Positions 7,070 to 12,445 of a stretch of 12,677 nucleotides of DNA are shown piece after piece. The DNA is from Eubacteriales bacterium. GTDB lineage: Bacteria; Bacillota; Clostridia; Acetivibrionales; STF1-152. Numbering within the stretch: the first letter of the stretch is position 1; every line of letters starts with the position of its first letter. The notes under the pieces were generated by a model. The model did no database searches, was not told the DNA's origin, and was given only the letters and a program-made list of their open reading frames with translations. Location of the stretch: positions 1 to 12,677 of the forward strand of contig JAQVNH010000011.1 in NCBI GenBank assembly GCA_028703215.1, in the 5' to 3' direction. The position numbers were made by a program, and so were the translations under genes.

Positions 7070-7795
7070 TTAATTATCCTTCTTCCTTACCAGCAGAAGT
7101 TTTTCGATCCAGCCTTTTTTATATTTCAGGGACAAATATCCGAATACAGTAACAGCCAAAGAACTTGCGCCGTTTACAATAAGGTCGTGCATGGTGTCGG
7201 TGAGTGCCGCGCGGCCTGACAAAACAGTGCCGTCCGCAAGTATGAATTTTTGCATGTTGATTCCCAGGAGACCGTCAAAAATATATTCATATACCTCCCA
7301 TACAACTCCGAGAACAACGGTAAAACTGAATGCGAACATGGCGATAAGCAACGGGTTGAGATCCTGTGAAACAGTGTTGGAATGTTTTAAAAGATGAAAG
7401 ACTGAGAAGCCGATGATCGTGAGAACACCACAGCTGAAGGCATGCAGTATGTCGTCCCAAAGCGGGAAAATATAAAAGAAATTTCCGAATTCACCTAAGA
7501 TCGCCGCGCAGAATAGAAATATCGAGTACATAATGAGCATGACGGGAGGGAATAAGATATTTAGTTTGCGTTCCAGATATTTTGGCAGCAGCATGCACAG
7601 CACCCCGAAAATGCACTGCAGCAGCACCAGAACAAAATCGATTTTTGTTTCGGCCTGCGATGCGGATATTTCATCCCCGATTGGAGACACTATTATCATA
7701 ATAATCGAATATAATACAGATGCGATCATAGAGATAAAAACGAACCACCAGATGATCTTATCCCACGCAAATCGTTTTTGGGCCAAAAAAACCAC
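7070..7795 (-). CDS. Six-helix membrane protein, YjdF/DUF2238-like
   Basis: A 241-residue integral membrane protein with about six transmembrane helices and a basic C-terminal tail. Conserved-looking polar residues lie in or beside the helices: WDDILHAFSCG before helix 4, VWEVYEY at the end of helix 5, and DTMHDLIVNGAS at the start of helix 6. This D..H / WE..E / DT..D..N..GA pattern resembles the YjdF/DUF2238 family, whose function is unknown to me. The start is GTG 7795, directly abutting GGGAG on its strand; TTG 7786 has that same GGGAG at a 7-base spacing and may be the true start. It is the only minus-strand gene of the window, convergent with the methyltransferase and divergent from the GlsB-like gene, with its own promoter. 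Confidence 0.72.
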   Translation of the reverse strand: MVFLAQKRFAWDKIIWWFVFISMIASVLYSIIMIIVSPIGDEISASQAETKIDFVLVLLQCIFGVLCMLLPKYLERKLNILFPPVMLIMYSIFLFCAAILGEFGNFFYIFPLWDDILHAFSCGVLTIIGFSVFHLLKHSNTVSQDLNPLLIAMFAFSFTVVLGVVWEVYEYIFDGLLGINMQKFILADGTVLSGRAALTDTMHDLIVNGASSLAVTVFGYLSLKYKKGWIEKLLLVRKKDN

Positions 7796-7834
7796 TCCCG
7801 ACCTTTTATGATGTGGTATATGTACTTGTCAATC

Positions 7835-7863
7835 ATTATAATATCAATCGGGCTGTTATACAA
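7835..7863 (-). promoter_or_regulatory. Promoter of the minus-strand membrane protein gene
   Basis: Read on the minus strand, TTGTAT (7863-7858), a 17-base spacer and a perfect TATAAT (7840-7835). A TTGACA also occurs at 7832-7827 on the same strand, with only a weak -10 behind it. Confidence 0.6.
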
Positions 7864-7894
7864 ATAAATGGGGCTCTTCAGAAGAAATTTTGAA

Positions 7895-7923
7895 TTGAAA
7901 ATAAGCACCGGATATGAAATAAT
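7895..7923 (+). promoter_or_regulatory. Promoter of the GlsB-like/Smr unit
   Basis: TTGAAA (7895-7900), a 17-base spacer and AATAAT (7918-7923). It is divergent from the minus-strand promoter, with the two -35 boxes about 31 bases apart. Confidence 0.5.
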
Positions 7924-7961
7924 AGCTATATACTTATAAGTTAATGCGAGGAGTGAAGAAA

Positions 7962-8213
7962 ATGTTTTGGAATATTCTTGTATGGCTGCTTGTAGGGGCT
8001 TTCTTAGGATGGCTTGCGGGACTGGTCATGAAGGTTCAGCTTACCGTTATTGCCGCTTTGATAGTGGGGATCGTCGGAAGCGCCCTGGGAGGATTGGTCG
8101 CGGGTCTTCTTGGAATAAGCCTGAAAAGCTTTAGCGTCGGCGGACTTATTGTAGCGATCGGCGGTTCATGTCTTCTTTTGTATATTGCGGCAAGACTGGG
8201 CAGGAAAAAATAA
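7962..8213 (+). CDS. GlsB/YeaQ/YmgE family small membrane protein
   Basis: An 83-residue, glycine-rich membrane protein of the transglycosylase-associated / GlsB-YeaQ family, often linked to envelope stress in Firmicutes. Three hydrophobic helices carry repeated small-residue packing motifs: GAFLGWLAGLVM, VGIVGSALGGLVAGLLG and VGGLIVAIGGSCLL. It ends with a basic RLGRKK tail. ATG 7962 was chosen over the in-frame ATG at 7944 because GAGGAG (7948-7953) lies 8 bases before it and would fall inside the longer reading. The length is normal for the family. It is followed after 29 bases by a small Smr-domain gene, probably on the same transcript. The molecular role is not established. Confidence 0.85.
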   Translation: MFWNILVWLLVGAFLGWLAGLVMKVQLTVIAALIVGIVGSALGGLVAGLLGISLKSFSVGGLIVAIGGSCLLLYIAARLGRKK

Positions 8214-8242
8214 AGCTTGACCGGCAGTCTGGCGGAGAAATA

Positions 8243-8494
8243 ATGAACAGCGCGATCGTAGAACTTGATTTGCATGGGATGACAAAATTGCAGGCAAAAC
8301 AAAGCATCGATATTTATCTTAAAAAGGCATCAAAAAATGTTTATCGCATTCGCCTTGTGCACGGTTATCGGGGCGGCACCGAGATAAAGGACATGATCAA
8401 AAAAAGCTACGGAGCGGGCAAGCATAAAAAAGTTTTAAGGCTGGAATACGGCCTGAATCCCGGCGAGACTGATTTGATCCTGAGGGAACTGTAA
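8243..8494 (+). CDS. Stand-alone Smr-domain protein
   Basis: An 83-residue protein consisting of a single Smr (MutS2 C-terminal-like) domain. The N-terminal LDLHGM motif at about residues 8-13 is the family hallmark and carries the conserved His. HGYRGG near residue 41 takes the place of the usual HGxG loop. The C-terminus ends in GLNPGETDLILREL. Smr domains bind nucleic acid and many have nicking or RNA-cleaving activity; whether this short version is a nuclease is inference. ATG 8243 has GGAG (8234-8237) five bases upstream. The same frame stays open to 8168, but that part overlaps the GlsB-like gene and is not Smr-like. It is probably cotranscribed with that gene. Confidence 0.85.
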   Translation: MNSAIVELDLHGMTKLQAKQSIDIYLKKASKNVYRIRLVHGYRGGTEIKDMIKKSYGAGKHKKVLRLEYGLNPGETDLILREL

Positions 8495-8510
8495 TTACAA
8501 ATTAAAATTA

Positions 8511-8539
8511 TTTAAAAGAAGCATATTTTATGTTATGAT
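8511..8539 (+). promoter_or_regulatory. Extended -10 promoter of the phosphate transporter unit
   Basis: TTTAAA (8511-8516), a 17-base spacer and TATGAT (8534-8539) preceded by TGT. This leaves a leader of about 60 bases before the transporter start. Confidence 0.5.
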
Positions 8540-8606
8540 TTAGTGGTTCGCGAATAGCCTGCTTATGTAGATATTCAGATAAAATCAAATAGAAAGAAGA
8601 GTTTCA

Positions 8607-9659
8607 ATGACAGTATCGATCGGGGAATTTGTCAGGTCGCTTTCGGAATATCCCGCACTTATAATAACTGCCCTGCTGACACTTGGGGTAATATTCGTAA
8701 ACGGTTGGACTGATGCTCCAAACTCAATAGCCACATGTGTTTCCACCCGTTCTATGAAACCGCGTTCCGCGATTTTAATGGCTGCATTCTTCGATTTTCT
8801 CGGCGTATTCGTTATGACTTCGGTAAACGCCACAGTTGCGCAGACTATTTTCAGGATGGTTGATTTCGGCGGCGACACTCACGATGCAACGGTAGCTTTG
8901 AGTGCAGCTCTCTTTGCCATAGTGCTGTGGGCGACTGTTGCATGGTGGTTCGGGATCCCGACAAGCGAAAGTCATGCGCTCATCGCAGGAATCTCCGGAG
9001 CGGCCATAGCTTTGCAGGGCGGACTCAAAGGGATCAACCCAGCCGAATGGAGCAAGGTATTATACGGACTTGGTCTGTCGGTCGTCATGGGATTCGGATT
9101 AGGCTATATAGTGACGAAAATCATAGAAGGCCTGTTTCGAAATGTCAGCCGCAAGAAAACGGCCGGAGGTTTTCAAAAAGCTCAGATCGCCGGGGCGGCA
9201 GGCATGGCGTTTATGCACGGAGCCCAGGACGGACAAAAATTCATGAGCGTTTTCATGCTGGGAATATTTTTATCGCAGGGCAGGTCAAACGTGTCATCAT
9301 TTGAGATACCGGTCTGGGTCATAATACTTTGCTCGGTGGTTATGGCGTCAGGAACTTCCATAGGCGGATACCGAATTATAAAAGCAGTGGGAATGGATAT
9401 GGTCAGACTTGAAAAGTATCAGGGCTTCTCCGCTGATCTTGCAGGTGCGATAAGTCTTTTTACAGCATCTCTTCTTGGGTTGCCGGTAAGCACGACGCAC
9501 ACCAAGACTACTGCGATAATGGGAGTCGGAGCCGCAAAAAGATTATCAAGCATAAACTGGGGAATAGTCAAGGAAATGGTTTACGCATGGCTTCTTACCT
9601 TCCCTGGATGCGGACTTATAGGGTTTTTAATGGCTTGGGTATTTATGAAAATATTTTAA
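8607..9659 (+). CDS. pit: Inorganic phosphate transporter, PiT family
   Basis: A 350-residue permease of the PiT family, which imports phosphate (often as a metal-phosphate complex) driven by H+ or Na+. Both halves carry the duplicated family signature. The first is NGWTDAPNSIATCVSTR beginning at residue 32. The second half has GAQDGQKFM at 205-213, followed by GLPVSTTHT at 291-299. About ten hydrophobic helices can be traced with a short central cytoplasmic loop (around RNVSRKKTAGGFQKAQ), typical of the shorter bacterial forms. ATG 8607 has a purine-rich AGAAAGAAGAG upstream, a weak ribosome site. The gene is followed 18 bases later by a DUF47 gene, the usual accessory of low-affinity phosphate transporters. 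The substrate assignment is strong by family and context. Confidence 0.92.
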   Translation: MTVSIGEFVRSLSEYPALIITALLTLGVIFVNGWTDAPNSIATCVSTRSMKPRSAILMAAFFDFLGVFVMTSVNATVAQTIFRMVDFGGDTHDATVALSAALFAIVLWATVAWWFGIPTSESHALIAGISGAAIALQGGLKGINPAEWSKVLYGLGLSVVMGFGLGYIVTKIIEGLFRNVSRKKTAGGFQKAQIAGAAGMAFMHGAQDGQKFMSVFMLGIFLSQGRSNVSSFEIPVWVIILCSVVMASGTSIGGYRIIKAVGMDMVRLEKYQGFSADLAGAISLFTASLLGLPVSTTHTKTTAIMGVGAAKRLSSINWGIVKEMVYAWLLTFPGCGLIGFLMAWVFMKIF

Positions 9660-9677
9660 TAAAGAAGGGATAAAGAT

Positions 9678-10301
9678 ATGGCGGGGACAAGAAATTTTGA
9701 CTATTTTGATTCTTTCGTGCGCATGGCTGATCATACATGTAACGCTGCGGCACTGCTGAAGGAGATAATGACAGACTTCAAGACAGAAGAACTCCATGAA
9801 AAAAGTAAAAAAATGCATGCTATCGAGCATGAGGGCGATTCCGAGAGACATGCTATGATAAGAAAACTTTCAAATGAATTCATCACTCCTATCGAACGCG
9901 AAGATATCATGGATCTGGCGAATGCAATAGACACGGTTACGGATACCATCGAAGATGTGGCTCTGCGTCTGTATATGTATAATGTCAAAGCAATTTATGA
10001 ATATGCTCCTGAAATCACGGATATTATCGTAAGATCGTGCGAAGCTATGAAATTATCGCTTGAAGAATTTCGTAATTTTCGCAAATCAAAGACCCTGCAC
10101 GACCTTCTTGTGGATATAAACGGTCTGGAGGAAGAAGCCGACGAGCTCTACCTCAAGGCGACCAGAAATCTTTATGTCAAGAGTCACGATGTCATGGAAG
10201 TCATTGCCTGGGACCAGACCCTTGATTTCCTTGAGATGTGCTGCGACGCATGCGAGGAAGTCGCAAATGTTATCGAGAATGTCGTCATGAAAAACTGCTG
10301 A
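9678..10301 (+). CDS. DUF47 family, PhoU-like accessory protein of the phosphate transporter
   Basis: A 207-residue soluble all-helical protein with no signal peptide or membrane segment. It has the acidic/basic heptad look of the DUF47 (PhoU-divergent) family. Recognisable blocks are MHAIEHEGDSERHAMIRKL, FITPIEREDIMDLANAIDTV and IEDVALRLYMYN in the first half, and CCDACEEVANVIENVVMKNC at the end. The conserved E..GD and ER.D.....D residues are those expected to bind metals in PhoU-like bundles. GAAGGGA (9664-9670) lies 7 bases upstream of ATG. It directly follows the PiT gene and very likely forms one operon with it; family members modulate PiT activity, which is inference here. The length is normal for the family. 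Confidence 0.9.
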   Translation: MAGTRNFDYFDSFVRMADHTCNAAALLKEIMTDFKTEELHEKSKKMHAIEHEGDSERHAMIRKLSNEFITPIEREDIMDLANAIDTVTDTIEDVALRLYMYNVKAIYEYAPEITDIIVRSCEAMKLSLEEFRNFRKSKTLHDLLVDINGLEEEADELYLKATRNLYVKSHDVMEVIAWDQTLDFLEMCCDACEEVANVIENVVMKNC

Positions 10302-10372
10302 TCGGCCAACTCAATATCTGCGGCTTTCCTGACGATCTCAACACTGTGCTGATGCCGATGACGACAGTTTTT
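10281..10372 (+). repeat. Two overlapping long-range inverted repeats at the end of the DUF47 gene
   Basis: GTCGTCAT (10281-10288, inside the coding end) is the reverse complement of ATGACGAC (10358-10365). AAAAACTG (10290-10297) with ATCGGC (10301-10306) can pair with CAGTTTTT (10365-10372) and GCCGAT (10354-10359). The two pairings compete for the same 3' bases. I see no convincing gene in the rest of 10302-10542, only this, the terminator and the next promoter. Confidence 0.35.
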
Positions 10373-10400
10373 CACGGCGGACAACACTACTTAAGCAATG

Positions 10401-10449
10401 AATGATTCTGTGTGGAAGGAACGATCTTCGCCGCAGAGTCATTTTTATT
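10401..10449 (+). terminator. Rho-independent terminator of the phosphate transporter unit
   Basis: A 12-bp stem with three G-U pairs forms between the bases starting AATGATTCTG (10401) and those ending CAGAGTCATT (10443). It is capped by a smaller GGAAG/CTT(CG)CC helix and followed by TTTATTTG. Confidence 0.75.
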
Positions 10450-10506
10450 TGTTCTTCCTTATTAAAAAATTATTAACATATTTTTAACTCTTATGTAACA
10501 AATCCG

Positions 10507-10515
10507 TGATATAAT
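10507..10515 (+). promoter_or_regulatory. Extended -10 promoter of the MarR/SDR unit
   Basis: TGA-TATAAT (10507-10515) is a perfect -10 with upstream TGn. No good -35 stands at 17 bases; TTAACT (10484-10489) is 20 bases away. The upstream DNA is very A/T-rich with repeated TTAAC words. Confidence 0.6.
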
Positions 10516-10529
10516 GAACACTGTAAACT

Positions 10530-10544
10530 ATTAACACTATTAAT
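10530..10544. promoter_or_regulatory. Palindrome between promoter and MarR start, candidate autoregulatory operator
   Basis: ATTAA-CACTA-TTAAT is a perfect 5-bp inverted repeat with a 5-base centre. It sits downstream of the predicted transcription start and just before the ribosome site GGAG (10545-10548). MarR-type repressors typically bind such sites at their own promoters; binding here is inferred. Confidence 0.45.
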
Positions 10545-10554
10545 GGAGATAATG

Positions 10555-10992
10555 ATGGCCGATTTGAGAGAAGAATTAGTGGGAGCATTATCAAGGATAT
10601 ACGGGATGGAAAGCATAGAGGCGTTTGCGGAGTTTTATCAGGGCGAGCTGCATGTTCTGCAATATTTGTTTTTACATAGCGGCGAAAGGATATATCCTTC
10701 ATCGATAAGCGATGCGCTTTTTGTGACCCGTGCCCGGGTAACTGCAGCACTGTCTTCACTTAGAAGAAAGGGATTTGTGAGAATGGAAATTTACGAAAAC
10801 GACAGACGGAGGATGACGGTTTCTTTGACAAAAGACGGAGTCGCCTTTGTTAGGGAAAAACAAAAAAATGTGATGGGGCATTTCGATAAGCTTATAAAAA
10901 TACTGGGAGAGACAGATACGAAAGCTCTGATCAAAATTATTCACAAATGCGCCAATGCTTCTGTGAACAATCATGCGGGGGTGGGGAAATGA
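10555..10992 (+). CDS. MarR family transcriptional regulator
   Basis: A 145-residue winged-helix DNA-binding protein. The N-terminal helix (MADLREELVGALSRIYG) and the C-terminal helices would form the dimer interface. The central part shows the recognition helix FVTRARVTAALSSLRRKGFV and the wing YENDRRRMTVSLTKDG, with the MarR-type D-R-R. Of three in-frame ATGs (10543, 10552, 10555), the last has GGAG (10545-10548) at the best spacing, 6 bases; the first would overlap the candidate operator. The gene overlaps the following dehydrogenase/epimerase gene by four bases (ATGA at 10989-10992), so regulator and enzyme are translationally coupled and probably share a stimulus. The ligand is unknown. 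Confidence 0.86.
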   Translation: MADLREELVGALSRIYGMESIEAFAEFYQGELHVLQYLFLHSGERIYPSSISDALFVTRARVTAALSSLRRKGFVRMEIYENDRRRMTVSLTKDGVAFVREKQKNVMGHFDKLIKILGETDTKALIKIIHKCANASVNNHAGVGK

Positions 10993-12011
10993 ACAAAGGT
11001 TACATAATTACAGGGATCGGCGGACATCTTGGCAATACGATTGCGGGAATGCTCACAGCACAGGGAGCGGAAGTCAGAGGGCTGGCAATGCCCGATGAAA
11101 AATGCGAAATGCTAGACAGTTCCGTAAAAATCATCCGCGGAGATGTCAGGGATATATCCTCCGTTGAACCGCTTTTCACAGGATGGGAGGAAGGATGCCG
11201 GGTCACTGTCATCCATGCGGCGGGAATAATAACGATATCGTCCAAGTTTAACCAGAATGTCGTAGACGTAAATGTGGGAGGCACCAAAAACATAATTGAA
11301 TTATGTAAAAGGCACAGTGTCAGCAAACTGGTTTACATCAGTTCGGTTCATGCCATAAAGGAGAGTCCGAAAAGCAAACAGATTTCGGAAACGGGGAGCT
11401 TTTCCGCGGCACAGGTAAAGGGGCTGTATGCTAAAACAAAAGCTGAAGCGACACGGCTTGTGCTTGATTCAGCCAAGGAAGGTCTTAATGTCTCTGTCGT
11501 GCACCCGTCGGGAATAATAGGACCGAATGACTACGGGAGCGGGCACATGACACAAATGGTGATCGACTATGTCAAAGGTGTGATTAGAGCTGCGGTCAGA
11601 GGCGGTTTTGACTTTGTGGATGTTCGCGATGTTGCCGATGGGGTGCTTAAAGCAGCGGAAAACGGAAAAAGCGGGGAAGGATACATTTTGTCAAATCAGT
11701 ATATTCCGGTCAAAAACCTGTTGAATATCCTTCACGAGCTGACAGGAAGAAAGAAAATCAAAATAGTATTGCCCATGTGGCTTGTTAAAATATTCGAACC
11801 TCTTGCCGTACTGTATTTCAAAGTAAGGAAGCTCAGACCGCTTTTTACAAGCTACATGCTTGACACATTGAAATCAAATTCCAACTTTTCTCATGAGAAG
11901 GCGTCCAGAGAACTCGGATATAAACCGCGTGATCTTAGAATAACCCTTGTGGATACGGTAAAATTCCTGACAAAAACAGGAAGAATAAGGCTTTTGACGA
12001 ATCACACGTAA
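10989..12011 (+). CDS. NAD(P)-dependent epimerase/dehydratase, extended SDR (dihydroflavonol-reductase-like)
   Basis: A 340-residue cytoplasmic oxidoreductase of the extended short-chain dehydrogenase type. The Rossmann nucleotide loop TGIGGHLG is at residues 8-15 and HAAG at 76-79. The catalytic Ser lies in YISSVHA near 118-119, and the YAKTK motif places Tyr147 and Lys151. VVHPSGIIGPNDYG follows, as in NAD-dependent epimerases and 3-beta-HSD/dihydroflavonol-reductase-like enzymes. The C-terminal third (from roughly residue 250) is the substrate domain and carries a hydrophobic stretch PMWLVKIFEPLAVLYF. The start ATG overlaps the MarR stop, with GGGG-rich purines before it. The substrate is unknown: 'dihydroflavonol reductase' is a family name, not a claim of flavonoid chemistry. 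No obvious terminator follows it. Confidence 0.86.
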   Translation: MNKGYIITGIGGHLGNTIAGMLTAQGAEVRGLAMPDEKCEMLDSSVKIIRGDVRDISSVEPLFTGWEEGCRVTVIHAAGIITISSKFNQNVVDVNVGGTKNIIELCKRHSVSKLVYISSVHAIKESPKSKQISETGSFSAAQVKGLYAKTKAEATRLVLDSAKEGLNVSVVHPSGIIGPNDYGSGHMTQMVIDYVKGVIRAAVRGGFDFVDVRDVADGVLKAAENGKSGEGYILSNQYIPVKNLLNILHELTGRKKIKIVLPMWLVKIFEPLAVLYFKVRKLRPLFTSYMLDTLKSNSNFSHEKASRELGYKPRDLRITLVDTVKFLTKTGRIRLLTNHT

Positions 12012-12083
12012 AAATTATATGTCCAAAAATGCAAGAACAGCGCTGTAATTATTCAAATACTGGCGCAGCTTATGATAATCCTA

Positions 12084-12112
12084 TTGACAAATATAAATTA
12101 TTACAATAAAAT
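12084..12112 (+). promoter_or_regulatory. Strong sigma-A promoter of the T-box leader
   Basis: A perfect TTGACA (12084-12089), a 17-base spacer (12090-12106) and TAAAAT (12107-12112). Transcription should start near 12119, right before stem I of the T-box. Nothing else is seen between 12012 and this promoter. Confidence 0.8.
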
Positions 12113-12126
12113 ACCTCTAATATTAT

Positions 12127-12385
12127 AAAGGCGATGACGGCGAACAAGTAGCGGCATCAAGATCTAAAGAGAGCTTCCGGGTGGTGTGAGGAAGCAGTTT
12201 GAAATGCCGGCGAATACATCCCGCGAGCTTTGCACCGAAAGGCTTTTGCCCTGTAGGCTGTGACGGATTCCGACCGTTATGACGGATGAGCGATGGCAGT
12301 TGCTCACTGAGATTGTGAAAGCAATGAAGACAAGGTGGTACCGCGATTTATAAATCGCCCCTGTTGATACAGAGGCGATTTTTGT
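12127..12385 (+). ncRNA. T-box riboswitch leader with tyrosine (UAC) specifier
   Basis: A tRNA-sensing leader that prevents termination when the cognate tRNA is uncharged. Stem I begins AAGGC/GCTTT (12128-12132 with 12227-12231) next to the k-turn bases GATGA (12133-12137) and GAGC. The loop E bases AGTA (12147-12150) face GAA (12212-12214) across CGGCAT/ATGCCG. The specifier follows GAA directly: TAC (12215-12217), then A. The apical part has AGAGAG, then stem GCTTCC/GGAAGC around GGGTGGTGTGA (12173-12195). The conserved 14-mer AAGGTGGTACCGCG is at 12332-12345, with bulge TGGT (12336-12339) able to pair with tRNA 3' ACCA, that is discriminator A73. An antiterminator helix (GCGATT/AATCGC) competes with the terminator downstream. 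The specifier reading rests on comparison with the GAA-GGC-A arrangement of glycine T-boxes. Confidence 0.93.
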
Positions 12386-12386
12386 T
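12352..12386 (+). terminator. T-box-controlled transcription terminator
   Basis: AAATCGCC (12352-12359) pairs with GGCGATTT (12374-12381), capped by CTGT-TGAT-ACAG (12361-12372) and followed by TTTGTT. The 5' arm overlaps the 3' half of the antiterminator palindrome, so the two folds exclude each other. Confidence 0.85.
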
Positions 12387-12396
12387 ATTCCGGGCG

Positions 12397-12420
12397 CAAT
12401 ATTTCCCGAAAGGGATATTG
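12397..12420 (+). other. GAAA-capped hairpin between terminator and ribosome site
   Basis: CAATAT (12397-12402) pairs with ATATTG (12415-12420), and CCC with GGG, around a GAAA tetraloop. Two unpaired T bases interrupt the 5' arm. There is no T-run after it; it would form only in read-through mRNA. Confidence 0.35.
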
Positions 12421-12445
12421 AATATATTAAAGCGGAGGAAATCAG

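Noticed and set aside
8168..8242. N-terminal extension of the Smr protein
   Set aside because: It overlaps the GlsB-like gene, is not Smr-like, and the good ribosome site is just before 8243.
10302..10400. Degraded gene remnant after DUF47
   Set aside because: No frame gives recognisable protein sequence; the inverted repeats explain the structure better than a decayed gene.
12343..12358. Perfect 16-base palindrome GCGATTTATAAATCGC as a protein operator
   Set aside because: It is fully explained as the T-box antiterminator helix and as part of the terminator arm.
12127..12385. Tryptophan T-box, suggested by the TrpX-like gene and the trpB2 gene at the other end of the window
   Set aside because: The specifier position reads UAC and the bulge base fits A73; no UGG stands in the specifier position. 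The UGG in the conserved 14-mer belongs to the tRNA-end contact, not the codon.
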